A DNA stretch of 8,918 nucleotides from Gammaproteobacteria bacterium (lineage in GTDB: Bacteria > Pseudomonadota > Gammaproteobacteria > GCA-001735895). Position 1 is the stretch's first letter. Each line of letters opens with the position of its first letter. Of the stretch, positions 1 through 5,673 are shown piece after piece. The position numbers and the translations under genes were made by a program. The stretch lies in the NCBI GenBank assembly GCA_015494335.1, contig WGBK01000357.1, forward strand, positions 1-8,918. The letters run 5' to 3'. The notes under the pieces were generated by a model. It saw only the letters and a program-made list of their open reading frames with translations. It was not told where the DNA came from and ran no database searches.

Positions 1-1
1 G

Positions 2-178
2 TTTATTGACTTGGCACCCGACATCGAGGCATTTGTTTACCGGGCTCTGGAACCGGATTCTGACCTGTTGACGGACATGGCGTCCCACATGAGTTTTATC
101 GAGGACGATCCAATGGTTCAGTGGTGGATTTCGACAATGCGCGACAATCGGGGTCGATTCGTAATGAGTAATTCATGA
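2..178 (+). CDS. 3' end of an unrecognised protein gene (partial)
   Basis: An open frame enters from the left edge and ends at TGA 176-178, giving the last 58 residues of a protein. The tail is acidic and contains the stretches DIEAFVYRALEPDSDLL and MVQWWISTMRDN. I see no membrane segment and no recognisable motif, and I assign no function. The G+C content of this stretch, counted by hand, is about 49%, clearly below the GC-rich genes that follow, so it may be a less well-adapted or acquired gene. It converges on the acylphosphatase gene across about 113 bases that hold no clear terminator. Coding status is inferred only from the uninterrupted frame and plausible residue composition. Confidence 0.5.
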   Translation, partial: FIDLAPDIEAFVYRALEPDSDLLTDMASHMSFIEDDPMVQWWISTMRDNRGRFVMSNS

Positions 179-291
179 TGATCCCCAGCATGGGATGAAC
201 AAGATGATTTGGGCTGAAAAACTCGTCACTACAGGGCCTTGAATAGCGACAATGCGATGAATACGGAAAGAGCGTTCCGCCACAAACGGTT

Positions 292-561
292 TCAGCCGAC
301 CTGGAAGCCCGACAGCCCTATTGGAGCTTCCGCTTCCTGAATCTGCAGGCCATCCACCCGGGCCAGCTCCGGCCCCTGGTGTAGCCAGGCGACCAGCCGG
401 TCGACGGCTTCTTCGGTGCCGCAGGCGAGCACTTCCACCCGGCCATCGGGCAGGTTGATGGCATGGCCGGCAAGGCCCAGCTGAAGGGCCATGCGGCGGG
501 TGGAATCGCGGAAGAAAACGCCCTGAACCCGACCGGAGACGAAGATGCGTTTGCAGGTCAT
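292..561 (-). CDS. acyP: Acylphosphatase
   Basis: This encodes an 89-residue cytosolic acylphosphatase, which hydrolyses the carboxyl-phosphate bond of acyl phosphates. The family signature GRVQGVFFR lies at residues 10-18, with the phosphate-binding arginine at R18. The second signature is INLPDGRVEV, with the catalytic asparagine at N36. Both match the family's essential Arg and Asn (R23 and N41 in the human enzyme), and the length is typical. The usual Trp-Val-Arg before the Asn is replaced by His-Ala-Ile, a mild divergence. The start at 561 is chosen because it places the signature about ten residues from the N-terminus, as in the family. The frame remains open far upstream, but that part is antisense to the regulator. 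No strong Shine-Dalgarno site precedes the ATG. The gene is divergent from the regulator and probably has its own promoter in the 60-base gap. Confidence 0.93.
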   Translation of the reverse strand: MTCKRIFVSGRVQGVFFRDSTRRMALQLGLAGHAINLPDGRVEVLACGTEEAVDRLVAWLHQGPELARVDGLQIQEAEAPIGLSGFQVG

Positions 562-565
562 GACG

Positions 566-595
566 CGATTATTTCGCAACTTGCGGGAATAATCG
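566..595. promoter_or_regulatory. Imperfect 30-base dyad between divergent genes (operator candidate)
   Basis: Arms CGATTATT (566-573) and AATAATCG (588-595) are perfect inverted complements of 8 bases. Inside them lies a second dyad, CGCAA (575-579) and TTGCG (581-585), centred within half a base of the outer one. The element fills half of the 60-base gap between acyP (minus) and the LuxR-type regulator (plus). It is therefore a good candidate operator for either gene, possibly for autoregulation. AATAAT, one mismatch from a -10 box, occurs on both strands within the arms, but I could not find convincing -35 partners at the right distance. Confidence 0.4.
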
Positions 596-621
596 AGAAC
601 AAGGATGCGTCCTATCGGATC

Positions 622-2481
622 ATGTGTCGTAAATCCGTTCTTGTGTTGTTGGCGGTTGCCCTGTTGCTGCTGGCCGGTCCGGCGCGGGCGGAGCAGGGCG
701 TCCGCATTGGCGTGCTGGCCTACAATGGCGCGGACCGGGCCTTGCAACGCTGGAAACCGACGGCCGATTACCTCACCCGGGCCATACCCGGCTATCGCTT
801 CGAGATCCTGCCGCTGACTCACGAAGCCTTCCGCAACCGCATCCGCAAGGGGCAGCTCGACTTCATACTCACCAACCCGGCGCACTATGTGCAACTCGAG
901 GTGCATTTCGGTGCCACGCGCATTACCACTTTCCGCAATCGTTTCCAGGACAAGGTACTGACGCGCTTCGGATCGGTGATCTTCACCCGCATGGATCGCA
1001 ATATCCATCTGCTGTCGGAACTGGCCGGTTTGCGCCTGGCGGCGGTCAACGCCGAGGCCTTCGGCGGCTTTCTGCTGGCTCGAAGAACCCTGATGGAGGC
1101 GGGTATCGACCCGCTGGACGACATGAAGCCCCTGTGGCTGGGCTTTCCCCAGGACGATATCGTGCAGGCGGTACTGGAAGGACGGGCGGAAGTGGGCACG
1201 GTACGCACCGGCATCCTCGAAACCCTCGCCGCCCAGGGGCGCATCGACCTGGACCGTATCCGCGTGCTGAACCAGCGACAGGGCGATGACTTCCCCTTGC
1301 TGCGCAGTACCGATCTCTACCCGGAATGGCCCTTCGCCCGTCTGCCCCAGACCGACGAGGACCTGGCCCGGGCCGTGGCCATCACCCTGTTGCAAATGCC
1401 CGAGGCCTCGCCGCCCGCCGAGGCGGCCGGAGGCGCCGGATGGACCATACCGCTTGATTACAGCGGGGTTCACGAGGTTCTGCAGCACACCCAGGTCGAT
1501 CCCTATGAACCCCGTCCCCTGTCCTGGTCGGAACTGTGGCAGGGTTATCGGAGCTGGATTCTGGGCCTGTTGCTCGTGTTCCTGCTGTTGTTGATGGCCG
1601 CCATCCAGGTGTCACGCATGAACCGCCGATTGAAGCGCTCGGAACAGGCCCTGACGCAGCACCGGAACGATCTGGAGCGCCTGGTCGAGCAGCGAACCCA
1701 GCAGCTGATCACGGCCAACCGGGCGCTGAAACAGGATATCGAGTCGCGCATCCAGTCCGAGGAGGCCCTGCAGGGCGGTTGCGAGTGCCTGCAGAGCTTT
1801 CACGGGCTGATCACGCGCTCCGACCTGAGCCGCGAGCAGCGCCTGCAATCGATTCTTGACCTGATGTGCCAGTTCTTCGGCGCCGAGGAGGTGTTGTTGT
1901 CCCGCGTCGAGGACGGACAGCTTCGGGGCTGCACCCACAGCCCGGAGCGTGATTCCCTGCCGGACAGCCTGCAGCCGGATGCGGCCCAGGACTGCCTGCG
2001 CGACAAGCAGTTGATCGAACAGTGCCTGGACGAGCAGGGCGCCGAACGGCGTTATCTCGCCTGCCCGGTGATGCTGCAGGGCCGGGTTATCTGCGTGCTC
2101 GAGTTCCTGTCGGCGCCCCTCGCCGATGGCAGCGCGGCCCACCGCCTGCGGACTTCCAACGAGTTGAGCATGCGCATCCTGCAACTGATGGCCCAGTGGC
2201 TGGGGCATGAACGCAGCGAGCAGCAGCGGGAAGACCAGCGATCCGTCGCTGCCCACCGGCTGGATAACCTGACCCGGCGCGAGAAACAGGTGCTGGAGCT
2301 GGTCGTGGCCGGCCGTTCGAGCAAGGAGATCGCCCGCCTGCTGGAGATCAGCATCAAGACCGTCGAGCTGCACCGCTCCAATCTGTTGCGCAAGTCGGGA
2401 GTGAACACGGCGGTGGAGTTGACCCGTCTGGCGCTCGAAGCCGGGCTTGAAGAAGAAACTCCCGAAAAAACAATGCAATAG
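622..2481 (+). CDS. Membrane-anchored LuxR-family regulator with periplasmic PhnD-like sensor domain
   Basis: This 619-residue protein looks like a one-component transmembrane transcription regulator. Residues 1-23 form a signal peptide with a hydrophobic VLVLLAVALLLLAG core and ARA before E24. Residues 26 to about 300 resemble the PhnD/phosphonate-type periplasmic binding domain: VRIGVLAYNG at the start, then QLDFILTNPAHYVQLE and a GGFLLARRTLMEAGI segment. A membrane helix spans about 312-331. It is followed by a coiled coil (about 333-385) and a GAF-like region (about 390-530). The LuxR/NarL helix-turn-helix runs from LTRREKQVLELV at 550 through EIARLLEISIKTVELHR to about 610. There is no histidine-kinase core and no receiver domain. 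TtrS-type sensor kinases share the front half, so a periplasmic anion ligand is plausible but unproven. The start at 622 is preferred because it creates the signal peptide; an earlier in-frame ATG at 463 would lie antisense inside acyP. AAGGA at 601-605 is 16 bases away, so the ribosome site is weak. Confidence 0.85.
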   Translation: MCRKSVLVLLAVALLLLAGPARAEQGVRIGVLAYNGADRALQRWKPTADYLTRAIPGYRFEILPLTHEAFRNRIRKGQLDFILTNPAHYVQLEVHFGATRITTFRNRFQDKVLTRFGSVIFTRMDRNIHLLSELAGLRLAAVNAEAFGGFLLARRTLMEAGIDPLDDMKPLWLGFPQDDIVQAVLEGRAEVGTVRTGILETLAAQGRIDLDRIRVLNQRQGDDFPLLRSTDLYPEWPFARLPQTDEDLARAVAITLLQMPEASPPAEAAGGAGWTIPLDYSGVHEVLQHTQVDPYEPRPLSWSELWQGYRSWILGLLLVFLLLLMAAIQVSRMNRRLKRSEQALTQHRNDLERLVEQRTQQLITANRALKQDIESRIQSEEALQGGCECLQSFHGLITRSDLSREQRLQSILDLMCQFFGAEEVLLSRVEDGQLRGCTHSPERDSLPDSLQPDAAQDCLRDKQLIEQCLDEQGAERRYLACPVMLQGRVICVLEFLSAPLADGSAAHRLRTSNELSMRILQLMAQWLGHERSEQQREDQRSVAAHRLDNLTRREKQVLELVVAGRSSKEIARLLEISIKTVELHRSNLLRKSGVNTAVELTRLALEAGLEEETPEKTMQ

Positions 2482-2489
2482 GGCAAGAA

Positions 2490-2506
2490 CCTGGGGTTTC
2501 CCCTGG
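2490..2506. repeat. Short GC dyad after the regulator gene
   Basis: GGGG (2493-2496) and CCCC (2500-2503) pair across a TTT loop. After a T/T mismatch, CC (2490-2491) pairs with GG (2505-2506). It lies 8 bases after the regulator stop codon and lacks a T-tract, so it is at best a weak terminator or mRNA-end structure. It could equally be part of the control region of the next gene. A 7-base tandem, CAATCGG then CAATCGA, follows at 2511-2524. Confidence 0.3.
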
Positions 2507-2529
2507 TATCCAATCGGCAATCGAACCTA

Positions 2530-2558
2530 TTGTTGAATGATCCGTCGACGCCGATGAT
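2530..2558 (+). promoter_or_regulatory. Weak candidate promoter for the solute-binding protein gene
   Basis: TTGTTG (2530-2535) and GATGAT (2553-2558) are separated by 17 bases and match the sigma-70 consensus at 3/6 and 4/6 positions. The perfect 8-base palindrome CGTCGACG (2543-2550) sits in the spacer, where a bound regulator could block or remodel the promoter. The predicted transcript would start near 2565, about 29 bases before the ATG. The match is modest, and read-through from the regulator gene is an equally good explanation. Confidence 0.28.
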
Positions 2559-2593
2559 CGAGGCTCCAAAACAACACCAGAGGAGCTATCGAC

Positions 2594-3568
2594 ATGAAAT
2601 ACAGACAATGGGGCTTGACCCTGCTCACCAGTACCGCGCTGCTTTTCGGCGGCGGAGCCGCTGTGGCCGCCAAGGACAAGCAGGATGCCGGTCAGGGTCA
2701 CGACTACCGCACCTTCCACGCCAACGGTACCATCGACTACGGCAAGATCGGCGATTCCTACACCGCGGATCTGGTCATGTACCTGGCGGGCAATCAGTTC
2801 ATGGTGATGGAGGATCTGATCCGGGACTTCCAGAAGAGAAACCCCGACATCAAGACCGTGTATGTCGAAACCATACCGCCGGGGCAGATCTTCAAGAAAC
2901 AGTTGCTGCAACAGGGCGAGATCAACGGCCAGAAGACCTCGATGAACCCGGATCTGTTCGCCAGCGTCAATATCAACCACCTGAAGAAGCTCAACAAGAA
3001 AGGCTTGATGAAGGATCACATGATCTACACCCACAACAAGCTGGAACTGATGGTGGCCAAGGGCAACCCGAAGAACATCCAGGGGCCGGAAGACCTGGCG
3101 CGTGACGACCTCGTGCAGTCGCATCCGAACCCGCTCACGGAAGGCATCTTCAAGTTCTACGGCAGCGAAATGCTCAAGGACATGGGGCTCTACGACAAGG
3201 TGACCGGCGGCAAGAAGTGCAAGAGCTGCTGGGCCGTTCCGGGCAAGACCTGGTTCACCTCCCGCCATCATCGCGAAACCCCGTTCCGCATCGAAAACGG
3301 GCAAGCCGATGTCGGCATCGTCTGGGCGACTGAAGTTGCTTATGGCAAGAGCCAGGGTCGTCCGGTCGAGGGCGTGGCCATCCCGGCGCCGCTGAACAAG
3401 CAGGACAAGGTCGGCTATGCTATCGGCCCCATGAGCAAGGCCCGCAACCCGCAGCATGCGCGCCGTTTCATGGAATACCTGGCAACGCCAGCCGCCCAGA
3501 ATATCTATGCCGGCTACGGCTTTGTGCCCGCCAGTGCCGAGGAGCTGAAGATCAAGCCCCTGAACTGA
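2594..3568 (+). CDS. Secreted solute-binding protein, orphan of any ABC transporter
   Basis: A 324-residue periplasmic binding protein of the extracellular solute-binding/ModA-like type; the ligand cannot be told from sequence. Residues 1 to about 25 form a signal peptide (MKYRQWGLTLL, then AVAA at the cleavage region). The mature part shows family features: DLVMYLAGNQFMVMEDLIRDF near the start, the hinge-region phrase NKLELMVAKGNPKNIQGPEDLA, and GQADVGIVWATEVAYG, followed by a C-terminal lobe ending near NIYAGYGFVPAS. An unusual pair CKSC (C209, C212) with H225-H226 could form a disulfide or bind metal; it is not a CxxCH haem site. A strong AGAGGAG at 2579-2585 lies 8 bases before the ATG and fixes the start. 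No permease or ATPase gene adjoins. It lies 112 bases downstream of the PhnD-LuxR regulator, so it may be that regulator's target or may deliver ligand to it; both are inference. Confidence 0.82.
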   Translation: MKYRQWGLTLLTSTALLFGGGAAVAAKDKQDAGQGHDYRTFHANGTIDYGKIGDSYTADLVMYLAGNQFMVMEDLIRDFQKRNPDIKTVYVETIPPGQIFKKQLLQQGEINGQKTSMNPDLFASVNINHLKKLNKKGLMKDHMIYTHNKLELMVAKGNPKNIQGPEDLARDDLVQSHPNPLTEGIFKFYGSEMLKDMGLYDKVTGGKKCKSCWAVPGKTWFTSRHHRETPFRIENGQADVGIVWATEVAYGKSQGRPVEGVAIPAPLNKQDKVGYAIGPMSKARNPQHARRFMEYLATPAAQNIYAGYGFVPASAEELKIKPLN

Positions 3569-3612
3569 TTCGGTGCTGTGATTGGCCCGGATAAAGGAAG
3601 GCAGGGAAGCCA

Positions 3613-3634
3613 TTCATGCCAATAACGGCATGAA
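3613..3634 (+). repeat. Stem-loop in the 3' untranslated region
   Basis: TTCATGCC (3613-3620) and GGCATGAA (3627-3634) form a perfect 8-bp stem with a six-base loop AATAAC. It lies about 45 bases after the solute-binding protein stop codon and just before the main terminator. It has no T-tract of its own. An mRNA-stabilising 3' structure is the simplest reading. Confidence 0.45.
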
Positions 3635-3648
3635 GCGTTCTCTCTATT

Positions 3649-3688
3649 GCGGCTGCATGCCCGCCCCGGCGGAAGCAGCCGCTTTTTT
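3649..3688 (+). terminator. Rho-independent terminator after the solute-binding protein gene
   Basis: GCGGCTGC (3649-3656) pairs perfectly with GCAGCCGC (3675-3682) and is followed directly by six T residues (3683-3688). The apical region contains a second GC helix, CCGCC (3661-3665) with GGCGG (3668-3672), which makes the hairpin taller and more stable. It separates the solute-binding protein transcript from the tRNA promoter downstream. Confidence 0.88.
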
Positions 3689-3724
3689 GTGGTTTCGGCA
3701 GGGCGAAAAAAACCGTGCCGCCCT

Positions 3725-3753
3725 CTGGCAGTTTGCAAACGGCCTGATATAAT
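3725..3753 (+). promoter_or_regulatory. Extended -10 promoter of the tRNA-Pro gene
   Basis: A perfect TATAAT (3748-3753) is preceded by TGA, giving an extended -10 element. At 17 bases upstream, CTGGCA (3725-3730) matches the -35 consensus at four of six positions. The sequence after the -10 box (ACGCCGGC) is GC-rich, like the discriminators of stringently controlled stable-RNA promoters. Transcription would start near 3760, leaving a 5' leader of about 80 bases to be removed before the mature tRNA end at 3840. Confidence 0.75.
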
Positions 3754-3839
3754 ACGCCGGCTTTCGCGCCAGCCCCTTCCGCGGGCCAGCCGAATCCACA
3801 CAATTCGCGGGTTTCTCGCCGCGATACGCAACACGAGCA

Positions 3840-3916
3840 CGGGGTGTAGCTCAGCCTGGTAGAGCACTGTCTTCGGGAGGCAGGGGCCGGAGGTTCGAAT
3901 CCTCTCACCCCGACCA
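3840..3916 (+). tRNA. tRNA-Pro (anticodon CGG)
   Basis: A 77-base cloverleaf. The acceptor CGGGGTG (3840-3846) pairs with CACCCCG (3906-3912), followed by A and an encoded CCA (3914-3916). The D-arm is GCTC-AGCCTGGTA-GAGC. The anticodon stem CTGTC/GGCAG encloses the loop TTCGGGA, whose positions 34-36 read CGG. The T-arm is GGAGG-TTCGAAT-CCTCT. The anticodon loop and T-arm match what I know of E. coli proK. It decodes CCG, a common proline codon in this GC-rich sequence. The 3' 18 bases have a complementary copy downstream at 3969-3986. Confidence 0.97.
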
Positions 3917-3986
3917 ATTTCAGATTAATCCGCTGCAATCGATATCGAAATGCCCATCGAAGCCGCCTGGTGAGAGGGTTCGAACC
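3892..3986. repeat. 18-bp inverted repeat linking the tRNA-Pro 3' end to downstream DNA
   Basis: GGTTCGAATCCTCTCACC (3892-3909, T-arm and acceptor of the tRNA) is complementary to GGTGAGAGGGTTCGAACC (3969-3986) over all 18 positions, with one G-U wobble in RNA. The intervening 59 bases include the tRNA 3' end and CCA. In the primary transcript this helix would compete with the T-arm and acceptor stem of the tRNA. In DNA it looks like an inverted copy of the tRNA 3' end. Confidence 0.75.
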
Positions 3987-4056
3987 GATCAGAGGTTCGA
4001 CGGAAACGCCGGGAGCGTTTCCGCGCCGCGCAGCGGGCCCAATGTTTCTCACCCCA
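3969..4056. repeat. Composite structured element with tRNA-3'-like pieces
   Basis: Outer arms GGTGAGA (3969-3975) and TCTCACC (4047-4053) can close an 88-base structure, with CCA following at 4054-4056. Inside are the palindrome GGTTCGAACC (3977-3986), a 9-bp hairpin CGGAAACGC/GCGTTTCCG (4001-4009 and 4015-4023, loop CGGGA) and CCGC/GCGG (4026-4029 and 4033-4036). GAGGTTCGA (3992-4000) and TCTCACCCC (4047-4055) are direct copies of tRNA segments 3890-3898 and 3903-3911, but with 46 bases between them instead of 4. It could be a decayed attachment site, a dispersed tRNA-associated repeat, or a structured RNA. It is not a normal tRNA, because the TTCGAA motif is on the wrong side on the plus strand. 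Confidence 0.5.
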
Positions 4057-4134
4057 CGCCTAGTCCAATCCGCCTTGATCCGGTTCATCCATCGGCGACT
4101 TGTTTTCCGTCATGCAGACGCCATCTGGTGGGAA

Positions 4135-4140
4135 TACAAT
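4135..4140 (+). promoter_or_regulatory. Possible -10 box upstream of the phosphorylase operon
   Basis: TACAAT (4135-4140) matches the -10 consensus at five of six positions and lies 24 bases before the operon's first ATG. No convincing -35 hexamer occurs 15-18 bases upstream, so the promoter would be weak or activator-dependent. Transcription continuing from the tRNA gene is another possibility, as no T-tailed terminator is seen between them. Confidence 0.3.
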
Positions 4141-4164
4141 TGAATCTTTCCCCTGGGAGCCGCC

Positions 4165-5673
4165 ATGACACCGCTCAGTCTCAAGCCCGTCGCCATCGAC
4201 ACTTACAAGGAGAATGTCGCCTATCTCCATCGCGACTGTCCCCTGTACCACTCGGAGGGTTTTCAGGCCCTGAACAAGATCGAGATCCGCGACGGTTCCG
4301 AACGGCCGCCGGTGGTCGCGGTGCTGAATATCGTCGATGACGCTTCCATCGTCTCGCCGGAGGAGCTGGGGTTGAGCGAGCAGACCTTCCTGCAGTTCGG
4401 CATGGAGGCGGGGAGCCCCGTCACCATCGGCCATGCCGCGCCGCCGGTCTCGATCCCCGCGGTGCACGCAAAGATCGGCGGTGAACCCCTGCAACAAAGC
4501 GACTATCTGCAGATCTGCGAGGATATTGTCAACAACCGCTACTCCAAGATCGAGATCGCGGCCTTCCTGGTGGCCTGCGCCGAGTCGGGCATGGAGCGCG
4601 ACGAGATCCTCTACCTGACCGAGGCCATGGTCGAGACGGGCGACCGGCTGGACTGGGGGGAACCGCTGGTGGTGGACAAGCACTGCATCGGCGGCATTCC
4701 CGGTAACCGAACCACCATGCTGGTGGTGCCCATCGTTGCGGCCCACGGCATGCTGATGCCCAAGACCTCGAGCCGCGCCATCACCTCGCCGGCCGGTACT
4801 GCCGACACCATGGAAGTGCTGGCCCGCGTCAACCTGGAACCCCATGAACTGAAGGAAATCGCCCGCCACCATCGCGGCTTCATTGCCTGGGGCGGTACCG
4901 CGAACCTGTCTCCGGTGGACGATATCCTGATCTCGGTGGAACGGCCATTGGCGCTGGATTCGAAAGGGCAGATGATCGCCTCGATCCTGTCGAAGAAGAT
5001 CGCCGCCGGCTCGACCCACCTGCTGATCGATATCCCGGTCGGCCCCACGGCCAAGGTCAAGAGCCAGTCCGAGGCGATGAAACTACGCAAGCTGTTCGAG
5101 TATGTCGGCGATCGCACCCAGCTCGAGCTGGAAGTGGTCATCACCGATGGCAGCCAACCCATCGGCAACGGCGTTGGCCCGGTGCTCGAGGTGCAGGATG
5201 TCCTCAAGGTGTTGAAGAACGAACCGACGGCTCCCGAGGATCTGCGCCACAAGGCCCTGTTGCTGGCCGGGCGCATACTCGAATTCGACCCCGATGTGCG
5301 CGGCGGCGAGGGCTACCGTCTGGCGCGGGACCTGCTCGATTCCGGCCGCGCCTGGGAACGCATGCAGGCCATCATCGAAGCCCAGGGCAGAAATCCCGAT
5401 CCGCCGCAACCGGCCCGCCATACCCGCGATGTGGTGGCCGACCGGAGTGGCGTGGTCAAGGCCATCGACAACCTGCTGATCGCCCGCACCGCACGCCTGG
5501 CCGGCGCGCCGCTGGACAAGGGCGCCGGCCTGTATCTGCACAGAAAGGTGGGCGAGCGAGTGAAGAAGGGGGAACCCCTGTTCACCATCTACGCGGAATA
5601 CCCGGCCGATTTCCAGTTCGCCAATGATTTTGCCGACAGCCATCCGGCCTACACGATAGGAGACGCACAATGA
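4165..5673 (+). CDS. AMP phosphorylase-like enzyme of the thymidine phosphorylase superfamily
   Basis: A 502-residue cytosolic enzyme of the pyrimidine/nucleoside phosphorylase superfamily, closest by motif and length to archaeal AMP phosphorylase (about 500 residues), rather than the roughly 440-residue DeoA. The N-terminal 80-90 residues are the extra domain found in that group. VDKHCIGGIPGNRTT (from K172) is the phosphate-binding region in its AMP-phosphorylase form. SSRAITSPAGTADTMEVL (202 on) fits the thymidine phosphorylase signature. In archaea the reaction is AMP (or CMP/UMP) plus phosphate giving base plus ribose 1,5-bisphosphate; the same activity here is inferred. GGGAG at 4155-4159, five bases before the ATG, supports this start. 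It is the first gene of an operon, with its stop overlapping the next start by four bases. That next gene also handles ribose phosphate, which supports a nucleotide-salvage role. Plain thymidine phosphorylase activity is the alternative. Confidence 0.85.
   Translation: MTPLSLKPVAIDTYKENVAYLHRDCPLYHSEGFQALNKIEIRDGSERPPVVAVLNIVDDASIVSPEELGLSEQTFLQFGMEAGSPVTIGHAAPPVSIPAVHAKIGGEPLQQSDYLQICEDIVNNRYSKIEIAAFLVACAESGMERDEILYLTEAMVETGDRLDWGEPLVVDKHCIGGIPGNRTTMLVVPIVAAHGMLMPKTSSRAITSPAGTADTMEVLARVNLEPHELKEIARHHRGFIAWGGTANLSPVDDILISVERPLALDSKGQMIASILSKKIAAGSTHLLIDIPVGPTAKVKSQSEAMKLRKLFEYVGDRTQLELEVVITDGSQPIGNGVGPVLEVQDVLKVLKNEPTAPEDLRHKALLLAGRILEFDPDVRGGEGYRLARDLLDSGRAWERMQAIIEAQGRNPDPPQPARHTRDVVADRSGVVKAIDNLLIARTARLAGAPLDKGAGLYLHRKVGERVKKGEPLFTIYAEYPADFQFANDFADSHPAYTIGDAQ

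Noticed and set aside
195..242. Fifteen-codon open frame between the left-edge gene and acyP
   Set aside because: Too short, with no ribosome site and no supporting feature.
463..621. 53-residue N-terminal extension of the LuxR-type regulator from an ATG at 463
   Set aside because: It runs antisense through the well-supported acylphosphatase gene, and the signal peptide begins exactly at the 622 ATG.
562..1488. Long minus-strand open frame continuing upstream of acyP
   Set aside because: It is antisense to the regulator's sensor domain and has no family features; only the last 89 residues are acylphosphatase.
3218..3232. CKSCW as a c-type haem attachment site
   Set aside because: The required histidine after the second cysteine is a tryptophan here.
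1612..3613. Two long minus-strand open frames opposite the regulator and the solute-binding protein (1612-2520 and 2354-3613)
   Set aside because: They are shadows of GC-rich coding bias: no recognisable domains, no ribosome sites, and the plus-strand genes are clearly real.
3695..3728. GC-rich inverted repeat around a run of A residues, read as a minus-strand terminator
   Set aside because: On the minus strand the T-run would fall in the loop rather than after the stem, and no minus-strand gene ends there.
3733..3738. TTGCAA as the -35 box of the tRNA promoter
   Set aside because: It lies only nine bases before TATAAT; CTGGCA at 17-base spacing plus the extended -10 is a better fit.
3552..4088. 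Minus-strand open frame with peptide GVRGFEPPAPASRRQCST
   Set aside because: This peptide is the antisense translation of the tRNA-Pro gene, a known annotation artefact.
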